Shown here piece after piece: positions 44,005 to 54,454 of a stretch of 64,000 nt of DNA. Numbering within the stretch: position 1 is the stretch's first letter; the number at the start of each line of letters is the position of its first letter. This stretch comes from Amoebophrya sp. A120 (Eukaryota; Sar; Dinophyceae; Syndiniales; Amoebophryaceae), in contig CAJINV010000002.1 in assembly GCA_905178155.1 (NCBI GenBank), positions 3,539,838 through 3,603,837 of the forward strand. The letters are read 5' to 3'. The notes beneath the pieces were generated by a model. The model was not told the DNA's origin and did no database searches. It saw only the letters and a program-made list of their open reading frames with translations. Both the position numbers and the translations under genes were made by a program.

Positions 44005-44240
44005 GCTCTTGATCTTCTTGTCATCGAGGCCCGAGAATTGTTGGTGGTCCGGAAATGTTGCTTTTACCACGTTTGTGCAACTGCATCAAAATGCGGGTCC
44101 GGAAATACAGCTCTACCGAAAAGAAAATCCGCAGTTTTACGTTTTGATGAAGAAGAATAGCGCCACATTCTATAATTTTTCTTGGTCCTGGAAAAAAAAT
44201 ATAGAATACACGAGTTGTTCTAACCATAAAGGAAAGTAGA
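44005..44240. repeat. Dispersed upstream repeat, copy 2
   Basis: Part of a larger duplication: about 43845-44810 is similar to 58073-58900, including ACCACCAAAAATGTCGCTCC at the left, this block, and the first exon beginning MWATMVEKSRL. Confidence 0.85.
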
Positions 44241-44398
44241 CGTGCAAGTTATACATACTAAAGTAAAAAGTAGAAGTTTATACAAAAGTTTTGGTTTCAT
44301 TTTCGACCTATTTATTTATCGCTGGCTCTCGAATCTCTAACTCTATCTTAATTAAGCGAGTGTAATCTTCAGCTTTTAGAAGACCACAAGTAGAAGTA

Positions 44399-44809
44399 AT
44401 GTGGGCAACTATGGTCGAAAAGTCTCGGCTTCACGCCGAGATGAACATTGTGAATTATGTTGGCACGACTACAACTTCTCCCCCTGCGGTCAAGAAAATT
44501 TCTGTCCAGCACTCGAAGACGGGCTGGTCGAGCCTCCTCCGCAACTCCCTTTTCGTGTTGGCAGCCGGTCTTGGTCAAGGTATTTTTTCCGGTGGCAGCT
44601 TTGGTGGAACCGGGGCCTACGGTCTGCGGGCTTCAAGAATCCCGTCGGGAACGATAACGAACAACGACGGCTATCATGAGGCAGCTGACGCCGAAGATAG
44701 TGATAGCGAGAGCGACCATGATGCTATGAGGCCGCAAAAAAAAAACATCCTACGTAGTCGTCATTATTCTGCTTTCAGTATTTTTGCAGCTGATGCAACA
44801 CGTGCTTAA
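44399..44809 (+). CDS. BspA-family first exon (anchor exon), probably of gene II
   Basis: The frame from ATG 44399 encodes MWATMVEKSRLHAEMN, a Thr/Ser/Pro linker, SVQHSKTGWSSLLRNSLFVL and AAGLGQGIFSGGSFGG, a likely membrane anchor. It then becomes acidic (AADAEDSDSESDHDAM) and reaches a stop at 44809. It is the clear relative of the start of gene III at 58600. Either it is a truncated copy or it splices to gene II, whose large exon is open from 46242 (AG before it). I found no donor in the right phase, so the link is unproven. Confidence 0.5.
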   Translation: MWATMVEKSRLHAEMNIVNYVGTTTTSPPAVKKISVQHSKTGWSSLLRNSLFVLAAGLGQGIFSGGSFGGTGAYGLRASRIPSGTITNNDGYHEAADAEDSDSESDHDAMRPQKKNILRSRHYSAFSIFAADATRA

Positions 44810-46259
44810 ATAACACTTAAATCCTGACTTGGGAAATAATTCTTTGTATATCGTCCAAGGCACAGGCACACACACAACCTGCATCATGTGTGGTAAAAAA
44901 GGTCGACGAATTTACGAATTTCAATTTGGTGCAGGTCCTGCTGCACAACCTTATTTACGCATGACAGATCAAATGCGCAAGAGGAAAAGCGCAGCAGAGA
45001 GCTAGTTGTGATGTTTTTTTTTCCTCGGATATCTCTTCCACCAAGTCGCGAGAAACCATACACGTTTGATTGTTTTTCGTTAGGGTTACAAGAGGGGTGG
45101 TAAGGACAATGGTATTGACAAAAACGTCTGTCGTGAGTAGAGAAATTATACGCAGAGTGCTGGATCTTTATGTCTCACATTTTCCGCAATGCTGGAGGTC
45201 CTGGCATGATTATACACAGAAGGGATTCAGAATCAGATACCCAAATTGCAGCGTGTTTAGCATGACAGAAACAGATCTTAAGTGGTCTTTCCCTTTTCAT
45301 AGTACAAGTTCGCGTGCAAATAAAATTTGGCTCAGTGTTGACTGAGAAAGCACATCTTCACTTTTCATGCAAATAGAGAAGTGTCATAAAGTACATGACA
45401 ATGGCAAAGCATTCTCAATGCCAATGTCGATACCACGAATGTTGCACCTTCATATCCTGCAGTTGGCTTGGCGACCGAAACCACACAGCCCATAGTACAG
45501 ACACCAGTGCCTCCGTTTTGGCCCGTCGACCGCACGAGAGACGAAACCTGGGGGATCACATACGACGATGGCAAATTCGCCCACAGCCACTCAGCGGACG
45601 CTTGGGGCGGCCGTGATGTGATTTCTTGAGGAGAAAAAACGGCTTCTTGCATGGAAGGCAAATGTTGATCATGGTCTACTTCTCATGCTGCTGATCAGCC
45701 TAGACCCCGAGCCGTTACATGGACACTGTTCACACTAGACCACTTGTATCTATACAACGGCCACTAAATCTGCTTCCTTGATTCCACGATCATTATGTCC
45801 CTCTGTCCAAATGAGCTACCAACGACCCACATCGAGCATCCGCATCATGACCTTCCGTTGAGTGAGGTGACGGGCCGATTTTTTTCGCTTTGACAGCGCA
45901 GCGTCTTTCCTCCGACGAGTGGACACGGAACGCATTCGCAGCTTTGATAAACGGACAAAAACGCTTATGGCCTGCTCCTCGGGTGTTGATACATTCTCAA
46001 CTCTTGTATTTCTTTGATTTCTGCTCTTCTGTTTGTAGTTTGTCGGGAGCGAATAAAGCAAGAACCGAAATTGTTTGTATTCAACGCCTCCTCTACCACG
46101 ACCAGCTATCTTCATCTCTTTGGCAGGAATCTAGTAAAGAAAACTGGTTGTGGTTTTGCGATGATGCACAATAAAGGCGTACGTAGAGATAACTATTTGT
46201 ATGCACGGCAGAAGCGCAAGCTCGTCCTGCAACAAGAAATATAGAAACCGCTACTGCAA
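44810..46259. other. Spacer or first intron of BspA gene II
   Basis: Mostly non-coding. A stretch at 45415-45620 is open on both strands; on + one frame reads PPFWPVDRTRDETWGITYDD and stops at 45629, but has no start and no match I know. The end (about 46236) has an AG directly before the frame of gene II. Confidence 0.4.
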
Positions 46260-49200
46260 ATGTACTTACCACCTGAGTGCGCCATAACCTTCGTGGACAG
46301 CGACGTCGCGGAGAAGTGGAAACCATTTGGGAGCCGGAAGGAGCTTGAGAACGTGCTCGGCTGGTGGAATCTGCAGGAGGGGCAGCTCTGCACCACTGGC
46401 ATGAGGCGCAACACACGATGGCATCTCAATCTCGACCAATTGAAATTGAGACAAGGGAAATGTCAGAAAGAAATGCAGGAGCGGTACGGCCCCATCCGTT
46501 TCTGGAATGTGTCCCGCGTCGGCGACTTGAGCGATTTGTTTCGCTGCGACATGAATTCGCCCGGTCGCAGCTGGGACAGACCACTCCGCTGGAGCAGTGA
46601 AGTAGCACCCATTCCGTATATTGCCGATTGGAATACCAAAGGCGTGCAGTCGATGAACGGTATGTTCTTCGGTTGTCGAGACTTCGATCAGCCCCTTCGG
46701 TGGGACGTCTCCACCGTGGAGACCATGCACGGCATGTTCACAGACAACGGCGTGCTCAACAGTCTCTCGGCCTTCGCTGCGTCAAATTTTTATCGAGGTG
46801 CCGCTGCTGGCGTAATGGGCCGGAACAGGTTTATGGAATTTCGCAGCCGAGGCGCCTTCCAGGAATTAGCCGCGCACTGGTTTTCTAGTAGCGCCATTGC
46901 ACAGACAGTACTGTGGTCACCTAGAGCAGGCGCGGAGCAGTCGTGGCTGCTCCCAGAGACCGCACCACACCCGACTTTTTTGGTCGTGGACCTATCGACA
47001 ACCGGCGAGACCATATATGCTGAAAATTGGGGGGACTGCCCAGTGAACCATGCAACCGACCTTTTCCGTAAACGAATTCGCGATGGCGGGTGGTGTGGAG
47101 ACTCAGGTATAGTCGGTGACAATGTATTCGACGGCCTTGAGGACTACAGGCTTCTTTACGAGGGCGAGGACATTTTGCCGCTGATGAATCCTTTTGGCCG
47201 GCTTCGTAAAGAGCTTGGGTTTCTTTTTCCTTTGGCGAAGCAAGGTGGTTCCACAGACCCGCGCAGCAGTTACGTTCCGCTTCAGATGTACGTAAAGGAG
47301 CGCAAATTCGTCTTTTGGCGCGACGTCCGGAATGTACTCGAAGGCCATTTCCTGCGGAGACCCGGTAAACTTTTCGCCGGAGAGACGAGGTTTTTGCCGG
47401 CCGCTGAGTTTGGCCCAGTAGACGAATGGGACCTTTCGCGCGCGCGACATTCTACTCGAGACTCAGACCCTCGGGAGCTCCTGTCTCGGAACGTGACATG
47501 GCAGCTGGGGTTTTATAGAGCGTGCGCGAACGCCCCAGACCGGCTACGCCCCTGGGCAAGTGTGTTTCGCCCAGATTTTCATATTAGTGACTGGACGTTA
47601 CCTGCGTTTTTCGACGCAAAGGGCCTCTTCTCGGGTTGCACGGATTTCGACCAGCCTCTCCGATGGAACTTTCACTTTGATGACAAGGAACGCCTGCGCA
47701 CCGACAAGGCAGGCTACCCTCTGCGGGGCATGTTTCAAGGGGTAGCGATTTTCGACGATGTGGAAGCCTTTGCAAGATCGAAATTTTTCACCGAGGACAC
47801 CAGATCCGCTAACGGCGAAACAACGCGAATGCCTCTTGCGAAGTTCCTGAACCTTCGCCGCAGCAGAGCATTTGATGCCCTTCCCGAGGCGACAGTTCTC
47901 GAAGGCAACCCTGCCACGGTCGCCACCTTCGGGGAACACAGTAAGGCCATGGCGAATAATTTTGCCAACCTTCCATGGCTCTGGGGAGACGCTTACGAGC
48001 AGGCCTGGAGCGAGGAGCACGAAGTCATGCTCGCGTCATTCCAGAAGAACGCTCCAGAAACCCGAATGCAGGTCAGGAGAGCTCGCGCTGCTGGCGCAGC
48101 AGGCGAAACGCAGCAGGCGCTGAAGGCCAGCGCGGCAGGCACTGAACAGAAAACAACCTTCGCGGTCAGCTCCGGTGGAGATGATAACTCATCTTTCCGA
48201 GCCTTCACAAGCCGACAAGAACTGGAGCTGGCATTGCGACCGTTTCTTGGCGAAGACGCAGGAATCCACGCCAACGCCCTCGGTTGGCCTTTGGCGGCGG
48301 GAGAAACTGTTGCGGATGTGGAGAACCGCCACGGCCCGGCTAGCTCATGGAATGTGGCGCGAATCCAAGACCTCAGCTTCTTGTTCGGAAAACTTTGCCG
48401 AAAATTCTCTGACAATCCCTGGCGCCGTATCTTCGGACCCGGAAGCACGCGCCGACTTAGCATAAAATATTGGGACGTGAGCGGTGTGGCCAATATGAAA
48501 GGGATGTTTGACGGGTGCAGCGATTTCAACGACCATATAGGGTCTTGGGATGTCGGGCAGGTTCGCAACATGGAGGCCATGTTTCGTGATGCTAAAAGTT
48601 TTGATCAGCCAATTCGCCTTTGGGATGTTTCGCTGGTCGCCGACATGGGACAAATGTTTCTGCGGGCGTATAGGTTCAACCAACGGATAGACCGCTGGGA
48701 CACCCGCCGCGTCACAAACATGGCGTGGATGTTTTCCGAGGCCAGGGCCTTCAATAGAGTCCTGCATTGGGATGTGAGCAGTGTGACAAACATGCACGGC
48801 ATGTTTTCGGTACCGAAGCAAAACCCTGAGGCAGACATAATCTCTTCTGGTGTCTAAGATTTCCCCAACAACTAGCAAAAAGACACAGCATTCGTATGCG
48901 TGCTGCTGCTGCCCTACTGGCGCATGACCATGAGACGAAATCAGAGTGGCCCCGTCTTTACCAGTCGCACCCTGCCAGCGAAAAAAATAATTCGATGCTG
49001 AGTTCGCGTTGCTGGTCAGTCAACATGTCACAGCGCAATGATGTCATAAACAAAGCACGCAACTATGTTGTGCTCACAACGCTATTTTCATAGTTTTGAA
49101 AAATTCCAAAGGTGTGTTTTGCCGAGGAGGGTTTTGTGCTTGCATACAGGCTGGCAGCTTCTTACAACCACCCACTGCACTTTTGGGACGTGCGTCGTGT

Positions 49201-52200
49201 CACCAGCATGACTGCTATGTTTTGGAGAGCGCGGGCTTTTAATCAGCCTCTGAGGCTGTGGCGAGTCGGGAATGTAACCAGCATGGAAGGGATGTTTTAC
49301 GGCGCCCGGGATTTCAATCAGCCTCTCGACGGCTGGGACGTTGCTTCCGTAACAAATACGAAACGAATGTTCGACCACGCAAAAGCATTATCCTGTGCAA
49401 AAACGCCCCCACCTCATAGTCACATTTGCTACACAAGGACAAGCCAAGGTGGTTTACCTGTTGCGCATTACAACTTTAGGCATCTATTGTGATCGTGATT
49501 AGCCACTGCAGTCGCGTCACATGATGAAATCCAATAATCTTATTCTGATTATCGCCTGGCACTCGAGACAGACAGGACTAGAAAATGCTTCTCATGTGGC
49601 TGCGCATGAGAAACAGTTCAAAAAGCATGTAGATCAGCACGAAAACAAATATGGGGCGGTGGCGCTTTTGCTGAGGATAAACATTCAACCAGGATTTGTC
49701 GTCGTGGAATCTGAACCTGCAAGACGGCGGCGTGCTCCTTTATGCCTAACAAATCCGTCTGGGTCTGGATTTGTGATGCGAGATTCGGAAGTAGGCAATA
49801 AGCATTAGAGAAGTAAATAACGCATGAATGTGATTGGCTAGCTCTTTTGTCGTGCTGGAAGCCAGTTTGTCATGCGTTTTTCGAATGAGTCTGCTCTGCA
49901 GTAGGCCTTGCAAAATTTTTGATGCTGCTATGCCGTACCAGAGGATAGTCAATCTGCGACGCAACTCTCAGCAACGCAATTTTTCAGACCCAGACAAATT
50001 TGCAATGCATATCCTCGCTGCAGATAACATGTTTGGAGATGCGGAGGCGTTTCGCGCGGCCGAAAGACTACGTCCCGACCAAGTTGTGGTGCTGGAAAAG
50101 ATGCAGGCCTTTGCCTCCCGAAAGCATTCTGAAACGGAAAGTGGCAGTGCGACCCGCGCGGGCCCGGAGAGTTGTATTACACCTGTTTCAAACATCCAAG
50201 CGAAAAAACAGGAGCAAGTGGTCGAGCAAGATCAGAGGCCGGAAAATGGCGTGGCTGCAGAAGTGCAATCCGAGCCAGCATTCCTCAAGGGCGAACACTA
50301 CGTAGAAAAAGCTCGTCCACCGGGTAAGGGGAACGACTACTCCTCGACACCATCTGTATTGCGGTGAAAACCCCCCTCCCCATACTTACCGAAAAAGTAC
50401 GCCTCGGAAAATTTGTAATGCTGATTTGTGGCTACAAAGCGTCTCTGTCTGGCATGCAAGCAACTCAACAGGCTGTGCGTTATGCATGCGGTTTGTGATG
50501 TTGTTGGGCGTACATCGTAGACGCTTCTCCTCCTGCTAGGCTCCTACGTAAAAAGCCTTTCACCTCTCAGGCCTGGTATAATATGCCTGCAGTCCTTTAC
50601 TGCAAGACAAATCTGAATTGTGTACGCAAGCCGAACATCAGAAGCCGCGTTTTGATATTATGAGGAGGGTGGAATTTTCCTTTTCATAGACTACTCAGGA
50701 AGAGTTCGTAGAGATGCCCACGAGGATGCAGCTGAACCTGCAAGACGAAACTGTGAAAAACAAGACGCCGCTCAATTTGCGAAAGAAAACTACCATCGGT
50801 GGTCGTCGAGGTTTGAAGAAAAAGGCTGCAGGATATCAAATGTAAAAATGTCTGGGTCTGGAAGATTCTGACACTTGTCACGCACGTTTTGCATGAGCCC
50901 TGATGTCTGTGATGCATGCCCTAGCATCACAGATTTTTTGAGAGCTTCTTGATGCCTGTTCCGCATGACAAATGCCCTCTCCGCGTAGCAGAAATTGCGT
51001 TCCTTGTTTTGGTACTCATGCAATACAGATTCTTCTGGGATCCAAATGCAGCATCACAAGTTGCATTCTTCCAGACCGAGACACTTTTACATTTGATACA
51101 GGAGGTGGCATCGCGACAAGCTCTTCCGTGGTCCTCCTCGGCACAAATAGGACGAACAAGACCTGCGGCGGGATGACGAGTCGCAGTGCATCATCAAAAA
51201 AGCCCGGAGGTGTGGTCGCTTCGTCGAAATTTTTGAAGACGGCGAAGAAGAAGAGCAGGGAAAAGAGCACTTCTGTCAGGCGGCCCCGGATGAATAAAAC
51301 GAAGATTTTTAGCGCAGCTGCTTCCGCGGAGCAAGCTTCGGAGAAAAAGGAAACGAACGATTATCAAATGCAAACAGGTCTGGGTCTGGTGGAAGACTGC
51401 AATTTGTCATGCTAAGTCGGGATCACAAAAATCTATGTTGCATGGACGCTAAAAAAAAGGAGGTGCTCCAGGCTGGCTAGGCAAAAGCACCAGGATTTCT
51501 CATGCGGAATAGGCATGAAGAAGGTCTCGCAGAATTCGTGTGCGTGGTCAGCGAGATGCATGGCAAATATTGCCTTCTTCCAGACCCAGACATAGTTGCA
51601 GTTGATATCGATGCGGGAACAACACCCACCACCGGAAGCTCTGCATCGGACGAAGATGACAGCGGTAGCAATCCGTCGTCCAGCACGCCGCGTTTTTCCA
51701 GCCCGAATGATCCATACCAGGATCTGTCGAAGCGAGCTTCGTCTGGTGACTCAGCGGAGGATGTTGAAGGACCACGAGAAGTAGCGCGGCCCGGCGCTGG
51801 AGGCGATCTGCTGAGGACCGCCCTGGAGCCGTGGGCACTGTACCTGACGCCCAAACAGAAGGAGGCTTTGCGCAACGTCGACCGCGCGACCCAACGGTTG
51901 GTTGACACGCACCGCCAGGAAGGAACCTGGAAGGCCTTCGAGAGCCGAGACGAACTCGTCCAAGCGCTCTGGGTTTGGAATATTGATACTATTAGAGCTA
52001 ATATGCCAAACCTAGAGCGCCGAAGAGCTCTATTAAATAATGGAGCCGATCCGTGGGGAGGTAAGTCCGCAATACAATTCAGACGGGAAATCCAAGGCAA
52101 GTATGGTCCAGTTCGGTTCTGGGACGTGTCTCGCGTCGCCAATCTAGACGGGTTGTTTTCGTGTGATGCCGGACGGGGAAGTTACGTCCCGTGGAACCTG

Positions 52201-54454
52201 GGATCCTTCATTCCGCCCATCTCTGACTGGAACACGCGTGGCGTGCGGAGCATGCGCTCCATGTTTAAGGACTGCCGCGACTTTGACCAGCCTCTGCACT
52301 GGGACCTCACCACCGTCGACGCAATGCAAGGTATTTTTGTCGGGGTGCACGCATTCCAGGATGTCGGCACGTTCGTGTCTTCGGCATTTTTCTCGGCAAG
52401 CTCTCCTGCTGGGGCGACCCGACAGGCCGCGGCAGAGGCGAGGCGCGAAAGGTTCATGGAGTTCCATCGCCATGGTGCCTTTGAGGGTATGCTCGCCTCC
52501 GATTTCCCCACGATTCCCCTGGCCAAGAACTTTTTGTTTGGAGTGGCACAAGACGCCGCGTTGGCTACCGAAGGGTGTGGCAATAAAAACGGTCTTCAGC
52601 TGCATCACGACCGTGCTGACCTAGCGTCGGAACAGCCTGAGTTGAGCGTATACACTGTTGGCGGCGCAGTTGTCAGAACATTCGACTTTGCCGAGTGGCA
52701 GCCGCTCTCGGCGCGAGAGATCGGAGAACAGATCGCAAATGCCATCATCGCATCTCAAAAGAAACGGCGCCAGCGCATTCTGAAGGAGTTAAGTCTCCTG
52801 TATGGATCTCAAGATCTCCTATCGCTTTTGGGCGAGACGAGAATCAGTGACGTATTGCTTTCTCCCGCGAATACGGCATGTCGATCGGTCGGCGCCAGCA
52901 TCTCTCTCCAGGCCGCTGTCAAGGGCTATGACTTTCAAAGCTGGCGTGAAGTTGCAGAGGCCATGAAATTCTGGCAGCGCGGTGAGATCCAAAAGAAACT
53001 TTGGACGCATCGAACAAGAGACTATTTTCGAGATCCGGAAATGGGTGACGACGAAGCTGCAGCGAAACGACAAGAAGTACGCACTTGCTCATTTATCTCT
53101 CTTCATCGACGTCGCGGCCCTTCGCAGAAGTACTAGCTCGATATTTTTTGCACGTCGTCCCGCGGCTCGATATTTTTTATTTTTTGTGTTTGTTGTAATT
53201 AATCACTGCGCTCAGCATTGGCATCACATCACACGCAGTGCCCAGCGGAGACCACAGCCGCGGCCTGGCGACTAGATTATGTATGAGTCCGCTACCCTTG
53301 CATCCCCAGGCCCAGAAGAACATGACAACGTGATGTGCCATCATGCAATTAGACCCGCGTGCTTTTGTATGAGAAAGCGGGAACAACGATCTGTCATTAC
53401 TATGCGCACTGCGACGAGAGAGAGATATGTCGATTCTCGGGCATATGTGGTCGAGGAACGCTACGGCCCAGTACACCAGTGGGACTTCTCGCTGATCAAA
53501 GGGAGTTATCACCAGATTTTCCACGGTCTGCCGTTTACGGCCCTCTGCCACGCCGTGCGTTTACCAGACCGTGGACCGAGACCGCTAGACAAACTCTCTG
53601 AACCGGCAACGACGACGCCCTGGTCTGATGTATTCCGAAACGATTTTCTTATCACCGACTGGAAGTTTCCCCTCGCCGGAAACAATTTTGAAAACCTGTT
53701 CACGGGTTGTACAGATTTCGACCAGCCGCTCCGGTGGAACTTTGACTTTTGTGACTCAAATTTGCCTACGCCGCGGAAGGACATTATAGCGGGCACATGC
53801 CTACTAGTTCGCAGGGGTTTTCTTAATGGAAGTATCGGCAGCGAATCAAAGCTCGGGCCTGAATTCTTGTGCTCTCATCTTGGCATGAACTACATAAAGC
53901 GTGTAGTAGCTCTACAACAAAGCCATCAAAAAGTACTTACATACCAAATGAAAATAGTAGGCATCAATCTACACGACCGGCAAGTAGTCCTGGGTACTAG
54001 ACGCCTTCGCGGGAAGTATAGTAGAACTCCAATTCGTTTCCCGTGGCGCAAAAATTGCGCTCGGGCGTCTCCCTTCTGAAAAGAAGAGCCGCTCTGGGAT
54101 CATTTTCCGCAGCAAGAGAATAAATGAATTTTACACAAAATAAACAAGAATTCCACGTGGCCTGCAGTTTTGCTCTTCACACCTTTGTTTACAAATGTGG
54201 CCATATTTGAAGACCTAGAGCGCTTTTGGAATTCCAAGTTTTTTCTCGAGGACATCGTCGAGGGCGACCAGAAAAAGCAAATGCCTTTCCGGAAATGGAT
54301 GCAGCTTAATATGTTCGGGGCGTTCGACTCCTATGGACCACATCGATATCTGGCGGTCAAGAGTGGCTTTGGCGATATGAGGTTCTGGAACCTGTGGCCG
54401 AAAGCAGATCGGGAGCAGGGGTGGAAGATGGCCGGTCTGCTAAGAAGTACATAG
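46260..54454 (+). CDS. BspA-like (DUF285) repeat protein II, giant two-unit gene
   Basis: Nine exons join in one frame: 46260-48808, 49150-49388, 49685-49739, 50016-50348, 50692-50833, 51104-51361, 51613-53076, 53423-53797, 54182-54454; sum 5,688 nt (1,895 aa). Unit 1 (to about residue 1,060) has heads FGSRKELENVLGWW (about 23) and FTSRQELELALRPF (about 648), YGPIRFWNVSRV and GPVDEWDLSRA blocks, and BspA repeats such as WDVSGVANMKGMFDGCSDFN and WDTRRVTNMAWMFSEARAFN. A basic/Ser linker follows (NRTNKTCGGMTSRSASSKKP, TSVRRPRMNKTKIFSAAASA, SSASDEDDSGSNPSSSTPRF). Unit 2 repeats the layout (FESRDELVQALWVW, YGPVRFWDVSRV, SDWNTRGVRSMRSMFKDCRD) but stops before the last repeat block. Every junction is in phase; most are introners, 53077-53422 is GT-AG, and 53798-54181 is an unusual insertion with CACA repeats. 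The true start may be upstream at 44399. Surface or secreted role is inferred only. Confidence 0.75.
48811..49146. mobile_element. Introner H1, decayed, in BspA gene II
   Basis: Ends GTACCGAAGCAAAACCCTG and GGGTTTTGTGCTTGCATAC are imperfect inverse repeats. The TSD is not clear (G or GG). Joining 48808 to 49150 gives GMFSLAASYNHPLHFWDV, the same length as GMFKAAKHYNYPLHFWNV in gene III. Confidence 0.65.
49389..49679. mobile_element. Introner F4 in BspA gene II
   Basis: Left TIR GTGCAAAAACGCCCCCACC, right TIR GGGGCGGTGGCGCTTTTGC then TGAGGATA. TSD CAT at 49386-49388 and 49682-49684. Joined product AKAFNQDLSSWNL aligns with SQKFNQDLSAWGS of gene III. Confidence 0.9.
49741..50011. mobile_element. 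Introner A15 in BspA gene II
   Basis: Left end TATGCCTAACAAATCCGTCT then GGGTCTGG, right end CAGACCCAGACAAATTTGCA. TSD TCCT at 49736-49739 and 50012-50015. Interior resembles A1 (TTTTGTCGTGCTGGA-AGCCAGTTTGT). Confidence 0.9.
50357..50688. mobile_element. Introner E3 in BspA gene II
   Basis: Left TIR GTGAAAACCCCCCTCCCCAT, right TIR ATGAGGAGGGTGGAATTTTCC. Closest usable TSD is GAC (50346-50348 and 50689-50691), 8 nt from the element; this junction keeps the frame (SSTTQEEFVEMP). Also GACTACTC occurs on both sides. Confidence 0.8.
50834..51098. mobile_element. Introner A16 in BspA gene II
   Basis: Starts TATCAAATGTAAAAATGTC, ends GACACTTTTACATTTGATA. TSD CAGGA at 50829-50833 and 51099-51103. 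Reverse orientation compared with A11. It joins unit 1 to the linker of unit 2 (KKKAAGGGIATSS). Confidence 0.95.
51362..51607. mobile_element. Introner A17 in BspA gene II
   Basis: Starts TATCAAATGCAAACAGGTC, ends GACATAGTTGCAGTTGATA. TSD CGAT at 51358-51361 and 51609-51612. The joined TNDAGTTPTTGSS equals the uninterrupted TNDAGTTTTGTSS of gene III, so gene III preserves the empty site. Confidence 0.96.
53077..53422 (+). other. Probable conventional GT-AG intron in BspA gene II
   Basis: Donor CAAGAA|GTACGCAC, acceptor CGAGAGAG|AGATATG; phase 0 on both sides. Joins KRQE to RYVDSRAYVVEERYGP. No TIR. Confidence 0.55.
53798..54181 (+). other. Non-canonical insertion in BspA gene II
   Basis: Flanked by CACA at 53794-53797 and 54178-54181. 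Removing it gives AGTPLFTNVAIFEDLERF, which aligns with AGYPLRGMFQGVAIFDDVEAF of unit 1. No clear TIR remains; perhaps an old introner. A GT-AG alternative in the right phase was not found. Confidence 0.45.

Larger units (their letters stand above)
42280..44398. other. Intergenic region between BspA genes I and II
   Basis: No intact gene recognised. A block at 42540-42610 (CTTTGGGATTTTACTTTTCAA) has weaker relatives at about 55285 and 57865, so it may be a shared downstream sequence of this family. Contains introner A14 and dispersed repeat copy 2. Confidence 0.5.

Noticed and set aside
45365-45661. 98-codon minus-strand frame
   Set aside because: Overlaps an equally open + frame; no recognisable product on either strand.
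53279-53422. Start of a separate BspA gene at ATG 53279
   Set aside because: The first 48 codons do not match the family, while a GT-AG join from 53076 to 53423 continues the upstream frame.
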